This document shows positions 52,132 through 61,523 of a DNA stretch of 64,000 nt, piece after piece. The notes under the pieces were generated by a model. That model did no database searches, had not been told where the DNA came from, and worked only from the letters and a program-made list of their open reading frames with translations. The stretch comes from Prauserella endophytica (GTDB taxonomy: Bacteria > Actinomycetota > Actinomycetes > Mycobacteriales > Pseudonocardiaceae). Where the stretch lies: NCBI RefSeq assembly GCF_005146945.1, contig NZ_SWMS01000030.1:1-64000 (forward strand). The letters run 5' to 3'. Every line of letters begins with the position of its first letter. Positions within the stretch are counted from its first letter, which is position 1. The translations under genes and the position numbers were made by a program.

Positions 52132-55100
52132 CGCGCGACGCGCCGGAGCTCACCCCGGACACCATCCCCGCGGCTGTCGACGACGGCGGTGGGCGGCGTC
52201 GAGCAGGTCCGGCGGTGTGGCGGCCGTCCAGTCAGGACGACCTGGCCCCGTCCGGGACGGTGTCACGGGTGCGGGCGAACCTGAAAGCGTTGACCTACCT
52301 ACGTCAGCTGCAGGTCGAGCGCCGCCCCGCCACCGCCGACGAGCAGGCCGTGCTCGCGCGGTGGAGCGGATGGGGCGCGGCGGCGCAGGTGTTCGACACC
52401 CGCCGCGACGAATTCGCCTGGGCCCGCGCCGAACTGGACGAACTGCTCGGCTCTACCGAGCGGGCGGCCGCTGAACGCAACGTCCTCAACGCTCACTACA
52501 CCGACCTTGGCCTGGTCCGCGAGATCTGGACGGCCGTGGAGGACCTGGGGTTCTCCGATGGGCGGGTGCTGGAGCCCGGGTGCGGCATCGGGCACTTCAT
52601 CGGCACCGCACCCGAGGGTGCCGACGTGGTCGGGGTCGAGCTGGACCCGATCAGCGCAGGCATCGCCGAACGGCTCTATCCCGGCACGCAGATCCTCACC
52701 GAATCCTTCGCCGACACCCGCGCCGAAGACGCCACGTTCGATCTGGCGATCGGCAACGTCCCGTTCGGCGACGCCGCACTGACCGACCGGCGGCACAACC
52801 CGTCCGGGCACTCGATCCACAACCACTTCCTGCTCAAGTCGCTGCACCTGACCAAACCCGGTGGTGTGGTCGCGGTCCTGACGTCGCGCTACACAATGGA
52901 CTCGGTCAACCCCGCGGCACGCCGGGAAATGGCGCAGCTGGCCGACCTCCTCGGCGCGGTGCGGCTGCCCTCGGGGGCGCATCAGCGCGCGGCCGGCACC
53001 CAAGCTGTGACCGACCTGCTGATCCTGCGCCGCCGCGAACCCGATCGCGACCCACAGCCGGTGGCGTGGGAACGCGCCGAGAAGGTCCGACTCGGCGAGA
53101 ACGACACCGAAATCCCGATCAACACCTACTTCCGCACCCACCCGGAGATGGTGCTCGGGCGGATGAGCACCGGCGACGGGCACGGCATGTACCGGGCCGA
53201 CGACCTGCACGTCGCCGCCGACCGGCCACTCGTCCCGGCGCTGCGCGACGCCCTCGGCGTGCTCACCCGCACCGCCCGCGACAGCGGGCTGGACCTCGCG
53301 CCGGTCGAGGCGGACCCGCAGCGGCGCCCGGCCGCGCTGGTGGCCGCCGCCGACCAGCGCCCCGAAGGGCACATCACCGCCGTGGACGACGGGACGTTCA
53401 CCGTCGTGGTCGGCGGGCGCGAACAGCCGCACGCGGTGCCCGCCTCGCAGGCCGGCGAACTGCGGGCGCTGCTCGGGCTGCGCGACACCGTGGTCACCCT
53501 GCTGCGCACCGAGGCGGCCGACCTCAACGACACCACCGAGCTGGACGCGCTGCGCGGTGAGCTCAACACCCGCTACGACGACTACGCAGCCCGGTACGGG
53601 CCGATCAACCGGTTCTCCCTGCGCCGCACCGGCCGCACCGATCCGGAGACCGGGGAAGACAAGTACGCCCGGATCCGGCCCCAGCAGGGCGGATTCCGCC
53701 TCGACCCCTACGCCCCCACGGTGCAGGCGCTGGAACGGTTCGACAGCGCCAGCCAGACCGCGACCAAGGACGACATCTTCGCCCGCCGGGTCGTCGCGCC
53801 CCGCGCCCCGCGCCTGGGTGCGGACTCCCCCTCCGACGCGCTGGCGATCTGCCTGGACACCCACGCCGAGGTGCGCCTGGACGACGTGGCGCGGCTGCTC
53901 GGCGCCAGCACCGACGACGCCCGCGCCCAGCTGGGGACGCTGGTGTTCGACGAGCCGGGCACCGATCGGCTCGTCCCCGCCGCCGAATACCTCTCCGGCA
54001 ACGTGCGCCGCAAACTCGCCGCCGCCGAGCAGGCCGCCGCCACCGATACCCGCTACGCGCCGAACATCAGCGCGCTGCGCGAAGTCATCCCGGCCGACAT
54101 CCCGCCGGAAGAGATCGCCGCGCAACTGGGGTCGATCTGGATCGGCGAGGACGACGTGCAGACGTTCCTGCGCGACACGCTGCAGGACGGGTCGCTGGTC
54201 GTGCAGCACGCCGGGGCGTCGAACTGGCAGGTCAGCGGACGCAAGCTCGGTGTGGCCGCCACCGAAACCTGGGGCACCGAACGAGCCCCGGCGTCGATGC
54301 TGGCCCAGGCGCTGCTGCAGCAGCGCCCGATCACGGTGTTCGACACCATCCCCGGCGGACCCGGCGAGTCCGACCGGCGCGTGCTCAACATGGACGCCAC
54401 CGTGCTCGCACAAGAGAAAGCGACCGCGCTCAACGAACGGTTCAGCGAGTGGGTGTGGGAAGACCCCGCCCGCGCCGAACGGCTGGCACGCACCTACAAC
54501 GACCAGTTCAACGCGATCGTCACCCGCAGCTACGACGACGCGCAACTGTCACTGCCCGGCCTGGCGCTGACCTTCGAACCACGCTCGCATCAGGTCGCCG
54601 CGGTGGCGCGGATGATCCACGAACCCGCTGTGGGCCTGTATCACGAGGTCGGGGCAGGCAAGACCGCCGAGATGACGATGGGCTGCATGGAGCTGCGCCG
54701 TCTCGGCCTGGTCCGCAAACCCTGCGTCATCGTGCCCAACCACATGCTCGAACAGTTCGGCCGCGAGTGGGCGCAGCTGTATCCGCAGGCGAAGCTGCTG
54801 GTCGCCTCCAGCGACGATCTATCCGGACACCGGCGGCGGGAATTCGTCGCTCGCTGCGCGACCGGGGACTGGGACGCGGTGATCCTCACCCGCGGCGCGT
54901 TCGAACGCATCCCCATGTCCCCCGAGGCACAGGGGGCCTACCTCGAACGCGAGGTCGAGGTCATGCGGGCGCAGCTGGAGAAGGTCCAAAGCCGGGAGAA
55001 CCCGCTCGGTGTCAAGCGGATGCAGGCCGCGCTGCTGCGCGCCGAGGAACGCGTCAAGAGCAAACTCGACGGCGACCGCGACCCCGGGCTGACATTCGAG

Positions 55101-57293
55101 GCCACCGGCATCGACTACCTCGTCGTCGACGAGGCCCACGGCTACAAGAACCTGCGGACCCCGTCCAACATCCCCGGCGCGGGGATCGACGGATCCAACC
55201 GGGCCTCCGACCTGGACATGAAGCTGCACTACCTGCGCGAGCGGCACGGCAACCGTGTGGGCACGTTCGCCACCGCCACCCCGATCGCGAACTCGGTGAC
55301 CGAGGCCTACGTGATGCAGCGCTACCTGCGGCCCGACCTGCTCGAAGACGCCGGGATCGAAGACTTCGACTCCTGGGCGGCGACCTTCGGGCAGAGCGTC
55401 ACCGCGATCGAGCTGTCTCCCGACAGCAGTTCGTTCCGGCTCAAGACACGGTTCGCGAAGTTCCGCAACGTGCCCGAGCTGCTGCGCATGTGGCACCTGT
55501 CGGCCGACATCAAAACCGCCGTCGACCTCGACCTGGCCACCCCCGACCTCGCGCAGCGCCCGGACGGGCAGCGGGAACCGGAAACGATCAGCGTCCCGGC
55601 CTCGCCCGAACTCGAGCGCTACATCGCCGACATCGCCGAGCGCGCCGACCGGGTCCGCAGCGGCGGGGTCGACCCGACCGAAGACAACATGCTCAAGATC
55701 TCCAGCGACGGCCGCGCCGCCGCCCTGGACATCCGCCTCGTCGGGGGCAGCACCCCCGACATCAGCAAAGTCCACGTGGTCGCCGACAACATCGCCGAGA
55801 TCCACACCGCCCACCGCGACGACGCCTACCCCGGGCCCGAGGGCGGCGAGCATCCGGTGCGCGGGTCGCTGCAGCTGGTGTTCTGCGACCTCGGCACCCC
55901 GAAAAACGACGGCAGCTGGAGCGTCTACGGCGAGCTGCGCGACCAGCTCGCCGCCCGGGGTGTGCCCCGCGAGCAGGTGCGGTTCATGCACGAAGCCCGC
56001 ACCGACCGGGAGAAAGGCGAACTGTTCGCCGCCGCCCGCGCCGGGCGCATCGCCGTGCTACTCGGCTCCACCGAACGCATGGGCGTGGGCACCAACGTCC
56101 AAGCCCGCGCGGTCGCGCTGCACCACATGGACTGCCCCTGGCGACCCGCCGACCTCGCCCAGCGCGACGGGCGCATCATCCGCCAGGGCAACCTCAACCC
56201 CAACGTGCGGATCCTGCGCTACGTCACCGAAGGGTCCTTCGACGGCTACTCCTGGCAGACCGTCGCCCGCAAGGCCGAGTTCATCTCCCAAGTCATGCGC
56301 GGGCGCCTCGACACCCGCGAGATCGAGGACATCGGCGACACCGCCCTGAACTACAACGAGGTCAAAGCCCTCGCCACCGGCAACCCGCTGCTGCTCGACC
56401 ACGCCCAGGCCAAAGCCGACGTCATCCGCCTGGAACGCCTCGCGCGCGGTCACGACCGGGCCCAGCGGCGGCTCCCGGACCTCATCACCACCACCAAGGC
56501 CTCGCTGGTGCGCCTGCACACCGAACAGCAGCACGCCGACCACGCCCTGCACGCGCGACGCCCCACCCGGGGAGAAGCGTTCACCATGACCATCAACGGC
56601 ACCCGCACCACCGAGCGAACCACCGCGCAACACCACCTGATCGAGCACCTGCACCGGTTCCAGCGCGACTGCTCCGGGCTCGGCACCGGGCAGAGCGCGA
56701 CGCTGGAACGGTTCGCCCAGCTCGGCGGTGTCGAGTTGACCGCGGTGGCCTACCAGCCGATGGCCTCACCCGACCCTGACGTCGCCGTGCAGATCCACGG
56801 GCTTGCCAACACGGCGGTCACCCTCAAAGACAAGGACTGGACCAGCGGCGGAACCGGCGTCATCGCCCGCCTGGAAAACCGCCTCGGCGACCTCGACGCG
56901 CTCCGAGCCAAGATCAGCACCGACATCGACAGCGGCTACACCGAGATCCAGCGCAGCGAAGCGCAGATCGGAAAACCCTTCCCCCGCGCCGCTGACCTCG
57001 CCGACGCCCAGGCACGCCTCGACGTCATCGAGCACGACATGGCCGCGCAAGCCGCCGAAGACAACCGCTCCCCCGACACCGAGCAACCCGGCGCGGAAGA
57101 CCCCAGCACCACTCCCGACACCGGCGGCGAGGCCAGCCCCAGCACGACACCACTGCCGAAAACCCACCCCGCGCGACTGGCCGCTATGGCCTCGCCCAGC
57201 CCAGCAGAAACCCCTGACCAGCACAAACACCAACCCTTGGCCACCATGAACCGTGTAGCGCCACGCCAACCGAACGGCGAACTCGAACGCTGA
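52098..57293 (+). CDS. Giant N6-adenine methyltransferase-helicase (DarB/COG4646-like)
   Basis: About 1731 aa if started at GTG 52098; the frame stays open upstream to GTG 51654, but that region overlaps another gene and reads as shadow. Motif I is VLEPGCGIGHF and motif IV is AIGNVPFGD, then a superfamily 2 helicase with VGAGKTAEM, VVDEAHGYKN, FATATPIANS and QRDGRIIRQG. Similar fusions exist in phage P1 DarB and on many conjugative plasmids as antirestriction factors. The C-terminal ~200 residues are a disordered tail. Confidence 0.8.
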   Translation: MVAGAGQQQPVARDAPELTPDTIPAAVDDGGGRRRAGPAVWRPSSQDDLAPSGTVSRVRANLKALTYLRQLQVERRPATADEQAVLARWSGWGAAAQVFDTRRDEFAWARAELDELLGSTERAAAERNVLNAHYTDLGLVREIWTAVEDLGFSDGRVLEPGCGIGHFIGTAPEGADVVGVELDPISAGIAERLYPGTQILTESFADTRAEDATFDLAIGNVPFGDAALTDRRHNPSGHSIHNHFLLKSLHLTKPGGVVAVLTSRYTMDSVNPAARREMAQLADLLGAVRLPSGAHQRAAGTQAVTDLLILRRREPDRDPQPVAWERAEKVRLGENDTEIPINTYFRTHPEMVLGRMSTGDGHGMYRADDLHVAADRPLVPALRDALGVLTRTARDSGLDLAPVEADPQRRPAALVAAADQRPEGHITAVDDGTFTVVVGGREQPHAVPASQAGELRALLGLRDTVVTLLRTEAADLNDTTELDALRGELNTRYDDYAARYGPINRFSLRRTGRTDPETGEDKYARIRPQQGGFRLDPYAPTVQALERFDSASQTATKDDIFARRVVAPRAPRLGADSPSDALAICLDTHAEVRLDDVARLLGASTDDARAQLGTLVFDEPGTDRLVPAAEYLSGNVRRKLAAAEQAAATDTRYAPNISALREVIPADIPPEEIAAQLGSIWIGEDDVQTFLRDTLQDGSLVVQHAGASNWQVSGRKLGVAATETWGTERAPASMLAQALLQQRPITVFDTIPGGPGESDRRVLNMDATVLAQEKATALNERFSEWVWEDPARAERLARTYNDQFNAIVTRSYDDAQLSLPGLALTFEPRSHQVAAVARMIHEPAVGLYHEVGAGKTAEMTMGCMELRRLGLVRKPCVIVPNHMLEQFGREWAQLYPQAKLLVASSDDLSGHRRREFVARCATGDWDAVILTRGAFERIPMSPEAQGAYLEREVEVMRAQLEKVQSRENPLGVKRMQAALLRAEERVKSKLDGDRDPGLTFEATGIDYLVVDEAHGYKNLRTPSNIPGAGIDGSNRASDLDMKLHYLRERHGNRVGTFATATPIANSVTEAYVMQRYLRPDLLEDAGIEDFDSWAATFGQSVTAIELSPDSSSFRLKTRFAKFRNVPELLRMWHLSADIKTAVDLDLATPDLAQRPDGQREPETISVPASPELERYIADIAERADRVRSGGVDPTEDNMLKISSDGRAAALDIRLVGGSTPDISKVHVVADNIAEIHTAHRDDAYPGPEGGEHPVRGSLQLVFCDLGTPKNDGSWSVYGELRDQLAARGVPREQVRFMHEARTDREKGELFAAARAGRIAVLLGSTERMGVGTNVQARAVALHHMDCPWRPADLAQRDGRIIRQGNLNPNVRILRYVTEGSFDGYSWQTVARKAEFISQVMRGRLDTREIEDIGDTALNYNEVKALATGNPLLLDHAQAKADVIRLERLARGHDRAQRRLPDLITTTKASLVRLHTEQQHADHALHARRPTRGEAFTMTINGTRTTERTTAQHHLIEHLHRFQRDCSGLGTGQSATLERFAQLGGVELTAVAYQPMASPDPDVAVQIHGLANTAVTLKDKDWTSGGTGVIARLENRLGDLDALRAKISTDIDSGYTEIQRSEAQIGKPFPRAADLADAQARLDVIEHDMAAQAAEDNRSPDTEQPGAEDPSTTPDTGGEASPSTTPLPKTHPARLAAMASPSPAETPDQHKHQPLATMNRVAPRQPNGELER

Positions 57294-57326
57294 ATGTGCG
57301 CCGTCATCTCCGCCGGAAACGATGAA

Positions 57327-57361
57327 AACCCCCGGGAAACTCTGTGAGCTTCCCGGGGGTT
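57327..57361 (+). terminator. Terminator
   Basis: AACCCCCGGGAA (57327-57338) and 57350-57361 are exact complements, followed by a T-rich tail (TTCTTCGTTCG), 34 bases past the giant gene's stop. Confidence 0.9.
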
Positions 57362-57365
57362 CTTC

Positions 57366-57848
57366 GTTCGTTGCTGGTTCCCAATACTCTGGCCAACAAC
57401 TCGACGTTTAATCCCTTCTGATCTAGTTTCGGTGTTCTCGTCGTTCGCGTGATTAGTTTCGGTGTGTTCTGTTTGCGTCTCGTCGTTCGCGTGATTTATA
57501 ACCAGCTTTATCCACTGATTTAGTTTCCGCCGTCTGCTAGTATTGAGCTGTGTTCGCAGCTGACTATCAACTCAATAGATGACGAACGATCAGCACGAGC
57601 GCCTGGCAGAGGTGGGTAAGACACGTCTCCCACCACCTGCTGCGACCTGGTTTGACCATGGTGTTGGTCCTTTCGTCGAGGGTACGCGTCGCCCCGCTTT
57701 TCCGTGGCAGCGGAAAAGCGGGGCATGACGTGGTCCACTATACAGCAGTTGCCATTGCTGCGGGCGCTCATCCACTGCGATGGAATGCCAATAAGATTCG
57801 ACGGCGAGCAATTGTTATTGTCGCTCTCGCTGACCAGGGAGAACAGGT
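57366..57848. other. Gene-less, lower-GC stretch with direct repeats
   Basis: No credible gene. TCTCGTCGTTCGCGTGATT occurs twice (57436-57454 and 57478-57496), TAGTTTCGGTGT twice and TAGTTTC a third time. TATTGAG...CTCAATA encloses a hairpin near 57541-57580. A perfect 13-bp hairpin sits at 57691-57703/57712-57724. A second origin, a transfer element or a non-coding RNA is possible; none is proven. Confidence 0.5.
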
Positions 57849-58865
57849 TTACGACTGTGGCGGGACCCGAACCAGCTCAGTCGGCACGTCACTGTGCAGG
57901 CCACGCCAGGACGGGTGCCGCAACCGGGTGACGAACTCGCGGTACTCGACCTCGCCGACCAGCATCGGAGCCACCCAGTGCGCGTGTCGCGCTCGGTCTC
58001 GCGGTACCTGCCCAGCGGGAAACGGGCTGTCCGGCTGTTCCAGTTCCTCGAGGAGCCGCTGCATCCGAGCGAGCTCGGCATCGCTGAATCCGGTTCCGAC
58101 ATGTCCGAGGTACACCAGCTGGTCGTGCTCGTCGTGCGCGCCGAGCAGCAGCGAACCGATCCGGTCCCGCCGGCGGCCCTCGCCGGGCGTCCACCCGCAC
58201 ACCACCACCTCGGTCGCCTGCCGGAACGGGTGTTTGATCCAGGCCGGGTCGCGGCGGCCCGGCCGGTAGCGGGAGTCCAACCGCTTGACCACCACCCCCT
58301 CCAGCCGGTGCTGGCGCGCGGCCTCCAGCACCCGGGGCCCGACCGGATCGGGGTTGCCGGGGTCGGATCGCCAGACCGGGGAGATCCGGATCCGCTCGTG
58401 TCGCACGTCCAACTCGTCCAGCTGACCGCGCCGGTCCTGGAAGGTACGGTCCATCAGCGAGACGGCGTCGAGGTAGAGCAGGTCGAACACGTAGTAGTAA
58501 ACGGGCACTCGCGCGAGCAGAGCCGCGGTCGGCGTCTGGACATGCAGCCGTTCCTGCAGCAGCCCGAACCGCGGCCGACCGTCTGAATCCAGGGCGACAA
58601 GCTCACCGTCGAGCAACACCTGCCGCCCCCGCACCAAGCCAGGCAGCGCAGCGAGTTCGGGATAGCTGCGGGTCACGTCGCGCCCGGTGCGGCTGGTCAC
58701 CCGCACCCGCTCCCCCGCAGCGCCAACCAGGGCCCGGGCGCCGTCCCACTTCATCTCCCAGGAAAACCCCGGCCCGTCCGGTAACGGCCCCGGGGCAGCG
58801 AGCATCGGCGCCACCACCGGAGGCAGCTCCGGCGAACTCGCCCGTGGGCCCGATGCGCGCGGCAT
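57849..58865 (-). CDS. ATP-dependent DNA ligase
   Basis: 338 aa, about the length of a minimal LigC/LigD ligase module. EMKWDGARAL holds the nucleophile Lys, LLDGELVALD, EGVVVKRLDSRY and AWIKHPF are motifs III-V, and the C-terminal OB-fold has VVVCGWTPGEGRRRDRIG. No Ku or polymerase gene is nearby. It would seal nicks on incoming or damaged DNA. Confidence 0.9.
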   Translation of the reverse strand: MPRASGPRASSPELPPVVAPMLAAPGPLPDGPGFSWEMKWDGARALVGAAGERVRVTSRTGRDVTRSYPELAALPGLVRGRQVLLDGELVALDSDGRPRFGLLQERLHVQTPTAALLARVPVYYYVFDLLYLDAVSLMDRTFQDRRGQLDELDVRHERIRISPVWRSDPGNPDPVGPRVLEAARQHRLEGVVVKRLDSRYRPGRRDPAWIKHPFRQATEVVVCGWTPGEGRRRDRIGSLLLGAHDEHDQLVYLGHVGTGFSDAELARMQRLLEELEQPDSPFPAGQVPRDRARHAHWVAPMLVGEVEYREFVTRLRHPSWRGLHSDVPTELVRVPPQS

Positions 58866-58971
58866 TCGATCATCGTCGCCCCCCTGCCCGCCGCGTGCAT
58901 CTGCAGCGTCTCGACCGGGTCATCCACCGGGCACGGGACTGTCCCCGATCGCCGTCGAACAGCCCCTTGAA

Positions 58972-59013
58972 CGCAGACAGCCCCGGCCGGATACCCGGCC
59001 GGGGCTGTCTGCG
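58972..59013. terminator. 19-bp-stem terminator
   Basis: Arms 58972-58990 and 58995-59013 are exact complements with a 4-base ATAC loop, just past the stop of the gene at 59024. Confidence 0.9.
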
Positions 59014-59023
59014 GCGCTGATTG

Positions 59024-59269
59024 TCAGGGTGCGGTGTTCTCATCGTTTGGTAGCGGCGCGGGCCCGGCGTACGCGATCCGGTACCGGAAGGCGCCCCCGC
59101 CCTCGAGGTTGGTGTCGGAAATGTAGACGTCGGCGAGGATGTCTCCGTTCTCGACGTCCACGTAGGTCTGGTAGGTGATGTCGCCGAGGATCACCCCGTC
59201 GTCGGCACCGAACGCGATGCGTGCGACGTCAGTCGGGTCGGTGATGTCGGCGGTGTCGATGTCTTCCAT
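59024..59269 (-). CDS. Small hypothetical protein
   Basis: 81 aa from ATG 59269 with GGGGAGAT upstream. Acidic, beta-rich (DGVILGDITYQTYVDVENGD). No family recognised. Confidence 0.55.
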   Translation of the reverse strand: MEDIDTADITDPTDVARIAFGADDGVILGDITYQTYVDVENGDILADVYISDTNLEGGGAFRYRIAYAGPAPLPNDENTAP

Positions 59270-59335
59270 GGATCTCCCCATCTCCGATAGCTGTGCTGGC
59301 TCTGCTGAAGACTGCCGCGGGCCCTGAGCGTGGGT

Positions 59336-59704
59336 TCAGGCGCTGGCGTAGTAACTGTGGATGTGGTCGCGGGTGTACGTGGCGAGGCGGTCGTGTTCGC
59401 CGAACCCGGATGGCAGGCAGAACCGCAGCCCACCCAGCAGCTCGTCCAGACTCACCTCGGGCTGCACCTGTCCGGCCAGCGGGTGGTGGACGCGAAGTTC
59501 GGCGAGCAGGTCAGCCAGGAACAGAACAGTTTCGTCGTGGTCGCGGTTCCAGATCTCGGCGAGAACGCGGCCGTAGCCGTCGCCGGGGTGGGCCACAGCA
59601 TCGCGCGCGCGGATCAGCATGGCGAGCATGTGCGTGGCAGTGCCGACGGTGCATTCGGCCTTGAGCGATTCGTACACCTCGTGCGGGATCGTCACAGACT
59701 CCAT
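59336..59704 (-). CDS. Small hypothetical protein
   Basis: 122 aa starting at ATG 59704 (MESVTIPHEVYESLKAEC). Helical, no motif recognised. The start lies close to a possible promoter and may be leaderless. Confidence 0.5.
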   Translation of the reverse strand: MESVTIPHEVYESLKAECTVGTATHMLAMLIRARDAVAHPGDGYGRVLAEIWNRDHDETVLFLADLLAELRVHHPLAGQVQPEVSLDELLGGLRFCLPSGFGEHDRLATYTRDHIHSYYASA

Positions 59705-59794
59705 GACCGTCAACGCTAGCGATCCCCCGGCACTCACCGGGGGAGGTTGACGCTGTCGGGTCGCCCGGGGCAGCCCCCTTCGCGCCCGGGCCGT

Positions 59795-59842
59795 TGAACG
59801 CAGAAGAGCCCCAGCCGTATGGCTGGGGCTCTTCTGCGTTCA
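59795..59842. terminator. 22-bp-stem terminator
   Basis: Arms 59795-59816 and 59821-59842 are exact complements with a 4-base loop. It opens with the same TGAACGCAGA as the 58972 terminator and overlaps the stop of the next minus gene. Confidence 0.9.
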
Positions 59843-60274
59843 GGCGTGTGGTGTCATGTCGGCCGGGACACCGCGGCGGGCGGCGCGTTCAGAGGTCGCG
59901 ACGTGGGAAACGAGGATGCGCCAGCTGCTCGCGGCGACGTCGTCGCACCAGCGTCTCCCAATGGCCTCGGCAGGCGCATCGTAGACGCCGAGGGTGGCTG
60001 CGATCAGCTCGCCGACAACGGCTAGGTGCTCGTCCGGCAGGCCGTCGAACACGCTCTGCAGGTACATGCACAGCCGGTAGACGACGTCGCCAGCGCGGGC
60101 GCCGTCGCACACCTGGTTGTAGTCAATCGTGCAGTTGTTGAGCAGTGACCAGCGGGTGGCGTCGAAAGTCTCGCGGAACCGATCGGGCGCCTCGCTACCG
60201 CCGTCGGTGGCTTCCCAGGGAATCAGTTCGAGCAGGTCCAGAAGGTGGTCAAGGTCAGCGGTGCGGTACGGCAC
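59840..60274 (-). CDS. Hypothetical protein
   Basis: 144 aa from GTG 60274, chosen for GAAGGAGA upstream. All-helical, with NCTIDYNQVCDGARAGDVVY. No family recognised. Confidence 0.55.
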   Translation of the reverse strand: MPYRTADLDHLLDLLELIPWEATDGGSEAPDRFRETFDATRWSLLNNCTIDYNQVCDGARAGDVVYRLCMYLQSVFDGLPDEHLAVVGELIAATLGVYDAPAEAIGRRWCDDVAASSWRILVSHVATSERAARRGVPADMTPHA

Positions 60275-60397
60275 GAACTCTCCTTCGGTGAGCACGGTCT
60301 GCGGACATGAGCATGGCAAAACAGGTGGTGAGTCACTCGATGTTGCGCTGAACGAGGGCGTGGCGCGCGGATGATCCACGCCCTCGGTCAGCGGTCA

Positions 60398-60416
60398 GGC
60401 CGCGACCGTCGCGGCC
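60398..60416. terminator. Short GC hairpin
   Basis: GGCCGCGA and TCGCGGCC (60398-60405/60409-60416) are exact complements with a 3-base loop, downstream of the lipoprotein stop. Confidence 0.55.
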
Positions 60417-60431
60417 GAGAGCGTTGAGTGC

Positions 60432-60902
60432 TCACCCATCCACATCGCCCCACTTCAAGGGCGGGCACTCTTTCGCCAACCTGCGGGCTTCGGCCTGATC
60501 TATGGTTTCCCAAGCGCCGCAGGCGGCGAAGCGGTTGCCGCCGCCATAGGGCAGCTTCCCGGTCAGCTCCGCGTACAGCTCGGGATACTTGTCCTTCGCC
60601 AGCGGCTCAGGGAACCCTGCCGGGCATGAATCGCCAGCGCGGACCGTTTCGGCCACCGAGGCTGGGATCTGCACCTTGTACTCATCAACAACACCGCTGC
60701 CGCAGTACGCAAGGTGCTTCTCCACAGTGCCGGAGCGAGAGAACCCGGTGCTGGTCACCACATCCCCACCGGGTGCGGTGGCGCCGCTGGCGTCGGGCGG
60801 CATCTCGCAGCCAGTGACCGCAGCCGCCACAGCAAGCGGGGCCACCAGCTGCACGCATCGGCGAACTCGCCGAGGTGAGGTGCGACGTGAAATCGAGATC
60901 AT
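60432..60902 (-). CDS. Small lipoprotein
   Basis: 156 aa from ATG 60902 with AAAGGA upstream. A basic, hydrophobic N-terminus ends in AVTGCEMPP, a lipobox, and the mature part is Asp/Gly-rich with four Cys. Surface-exposed; possibly linked to conjugation or exclusion. Confidence 0.6.
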   Translation of the reverse strand: MISISRRTSPRRVRRCVQLVAPLAVAAAVTGCEMPPDASGATAPGGDVVTSTGFSRSGTVEKHLAYCGSGVVDEYKVQIPASVAETVRAGDSCPAGFPEPLAKDKYPELYAELTGKLPYGGGNRFAACGAWETIDQAEARRLAKECPPLKWGDVDG

Positions 60903-60940
60903 GCCCATTCCTTTCCTCCGGTCGGTCCACTCGATCCCGG

Positions 60941-61207
60941 TCATGCCCCTGCCCCCACGACGGGGTGCTCGGCGATGGCAACGCAGGCGGGCGCGAGGCC
61001 CATCTCGGTGCGGCAGCCGCCGGCGCAGCCCTGGCGGTGCTCGTCCACCGCGATCCGATAGGTGTCGGGGTCGTCGCCATAGCGGCGTGCGCTCGTGGCA
61101 GCTCTCTCCTGTATCTGCGGGAGTATCCAGTCGGCAGCGGTCCGGGATCCGGCGCTCACGCTGGACAGGTCGTCGCCGTTGCCGTCGGTGATGGTGAGGG
61201 TGAACAT
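60941..61207 (-). CDS. Small hypothetical protein
   Basis: 88 aa starting at ATG 61207 after GAGGAGAGC (MFTLTITDGNGDDLSSV). The C-terminal half has two Cys (HRQGCAGGCRTEMGL). No family recognised. Confidence 0.55.
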   Translation of the reverse strand: MFTLTITDGNGDDLSSVSAGSRTAADWILPQIQERAATSARRYGDDPDTYRIAVDEHRQGCAGGCRTEMGLAPACVAIAEHPVVGAGA

Positions 61208-61236
61208 CAGGCTCTCCTCGTGGTCGGGAATGCAGA

Positions 61237-61276
61237 ACGCCCCGCCTCCAGCGCGGTAGTGCTGGAGGCGGGGCGT
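61237..61276. terminator. 16-bp-stem hairpin
   Basis: Arms 61237-61252 and 61261-61276 are exact complements with an 8-base loop, between two minus-strand genes. Confidence 0.75.
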
Positions 61277-61329
61277 GGGGTGGCCGTCCTTGTCCTTCCC
61301 CCTGATGGCGGGAGCCGTAGGGTGGAAGG

Positions 61330-61360
61330 GGGACGGGCCAGGTATCAGCTGGCCCGTCCC
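61330..61360. terminator. 12-bp-stem terminator
   Basis: GGGACGGGCCAG and its complement (61330-61341/61349-61360), directly after the stop of the 36-aa microprotein gene. Confidence 0.7.
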
Positions 61361-61364
61361 GATT

Positions 61365-61475
61365 TCAGTTGCCGCAGGTGGCACACACCCAGCGGCCGTT
61401 CTTGAACTGCTTGTAGCAGCCAAACGAGCACTTCGCGGCCGCCAAAACGATCCGCTGTGCCAGGAGCTGGCGCAT
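61365..61475 (-). CDS. 36-aa zinc-finger microprotein
   Basis: Starts at ATG 61475 behind AAAGGAGGTGA, a full match to the anti-Shine-Dalgarno sequence. The peptide has Cys-X3-Cys and Cys-X2-Cys (KCSFGCYKQF, WVCATCGN), a compact zinc ribbon, and a hydrophobic N-terminal half. It is framed by two hairpins. Confidence 0.6.
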   Translation of the reverse strand: MRQLLAQRIVLAAAKCSFGCYKQFKNGRWVCATCGN

Positions 61476-61523
61476 CGTGTTCACCTCCTTTCTCCAGATC
61501 GATCCGGGGAAGACGTCTCCACG

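Noticed and set aside
57520-57771. 83-codon minus-strand frame
   Set aside because: Composition is unlike the other genes and it runs through hairpins; treated as non-coding.
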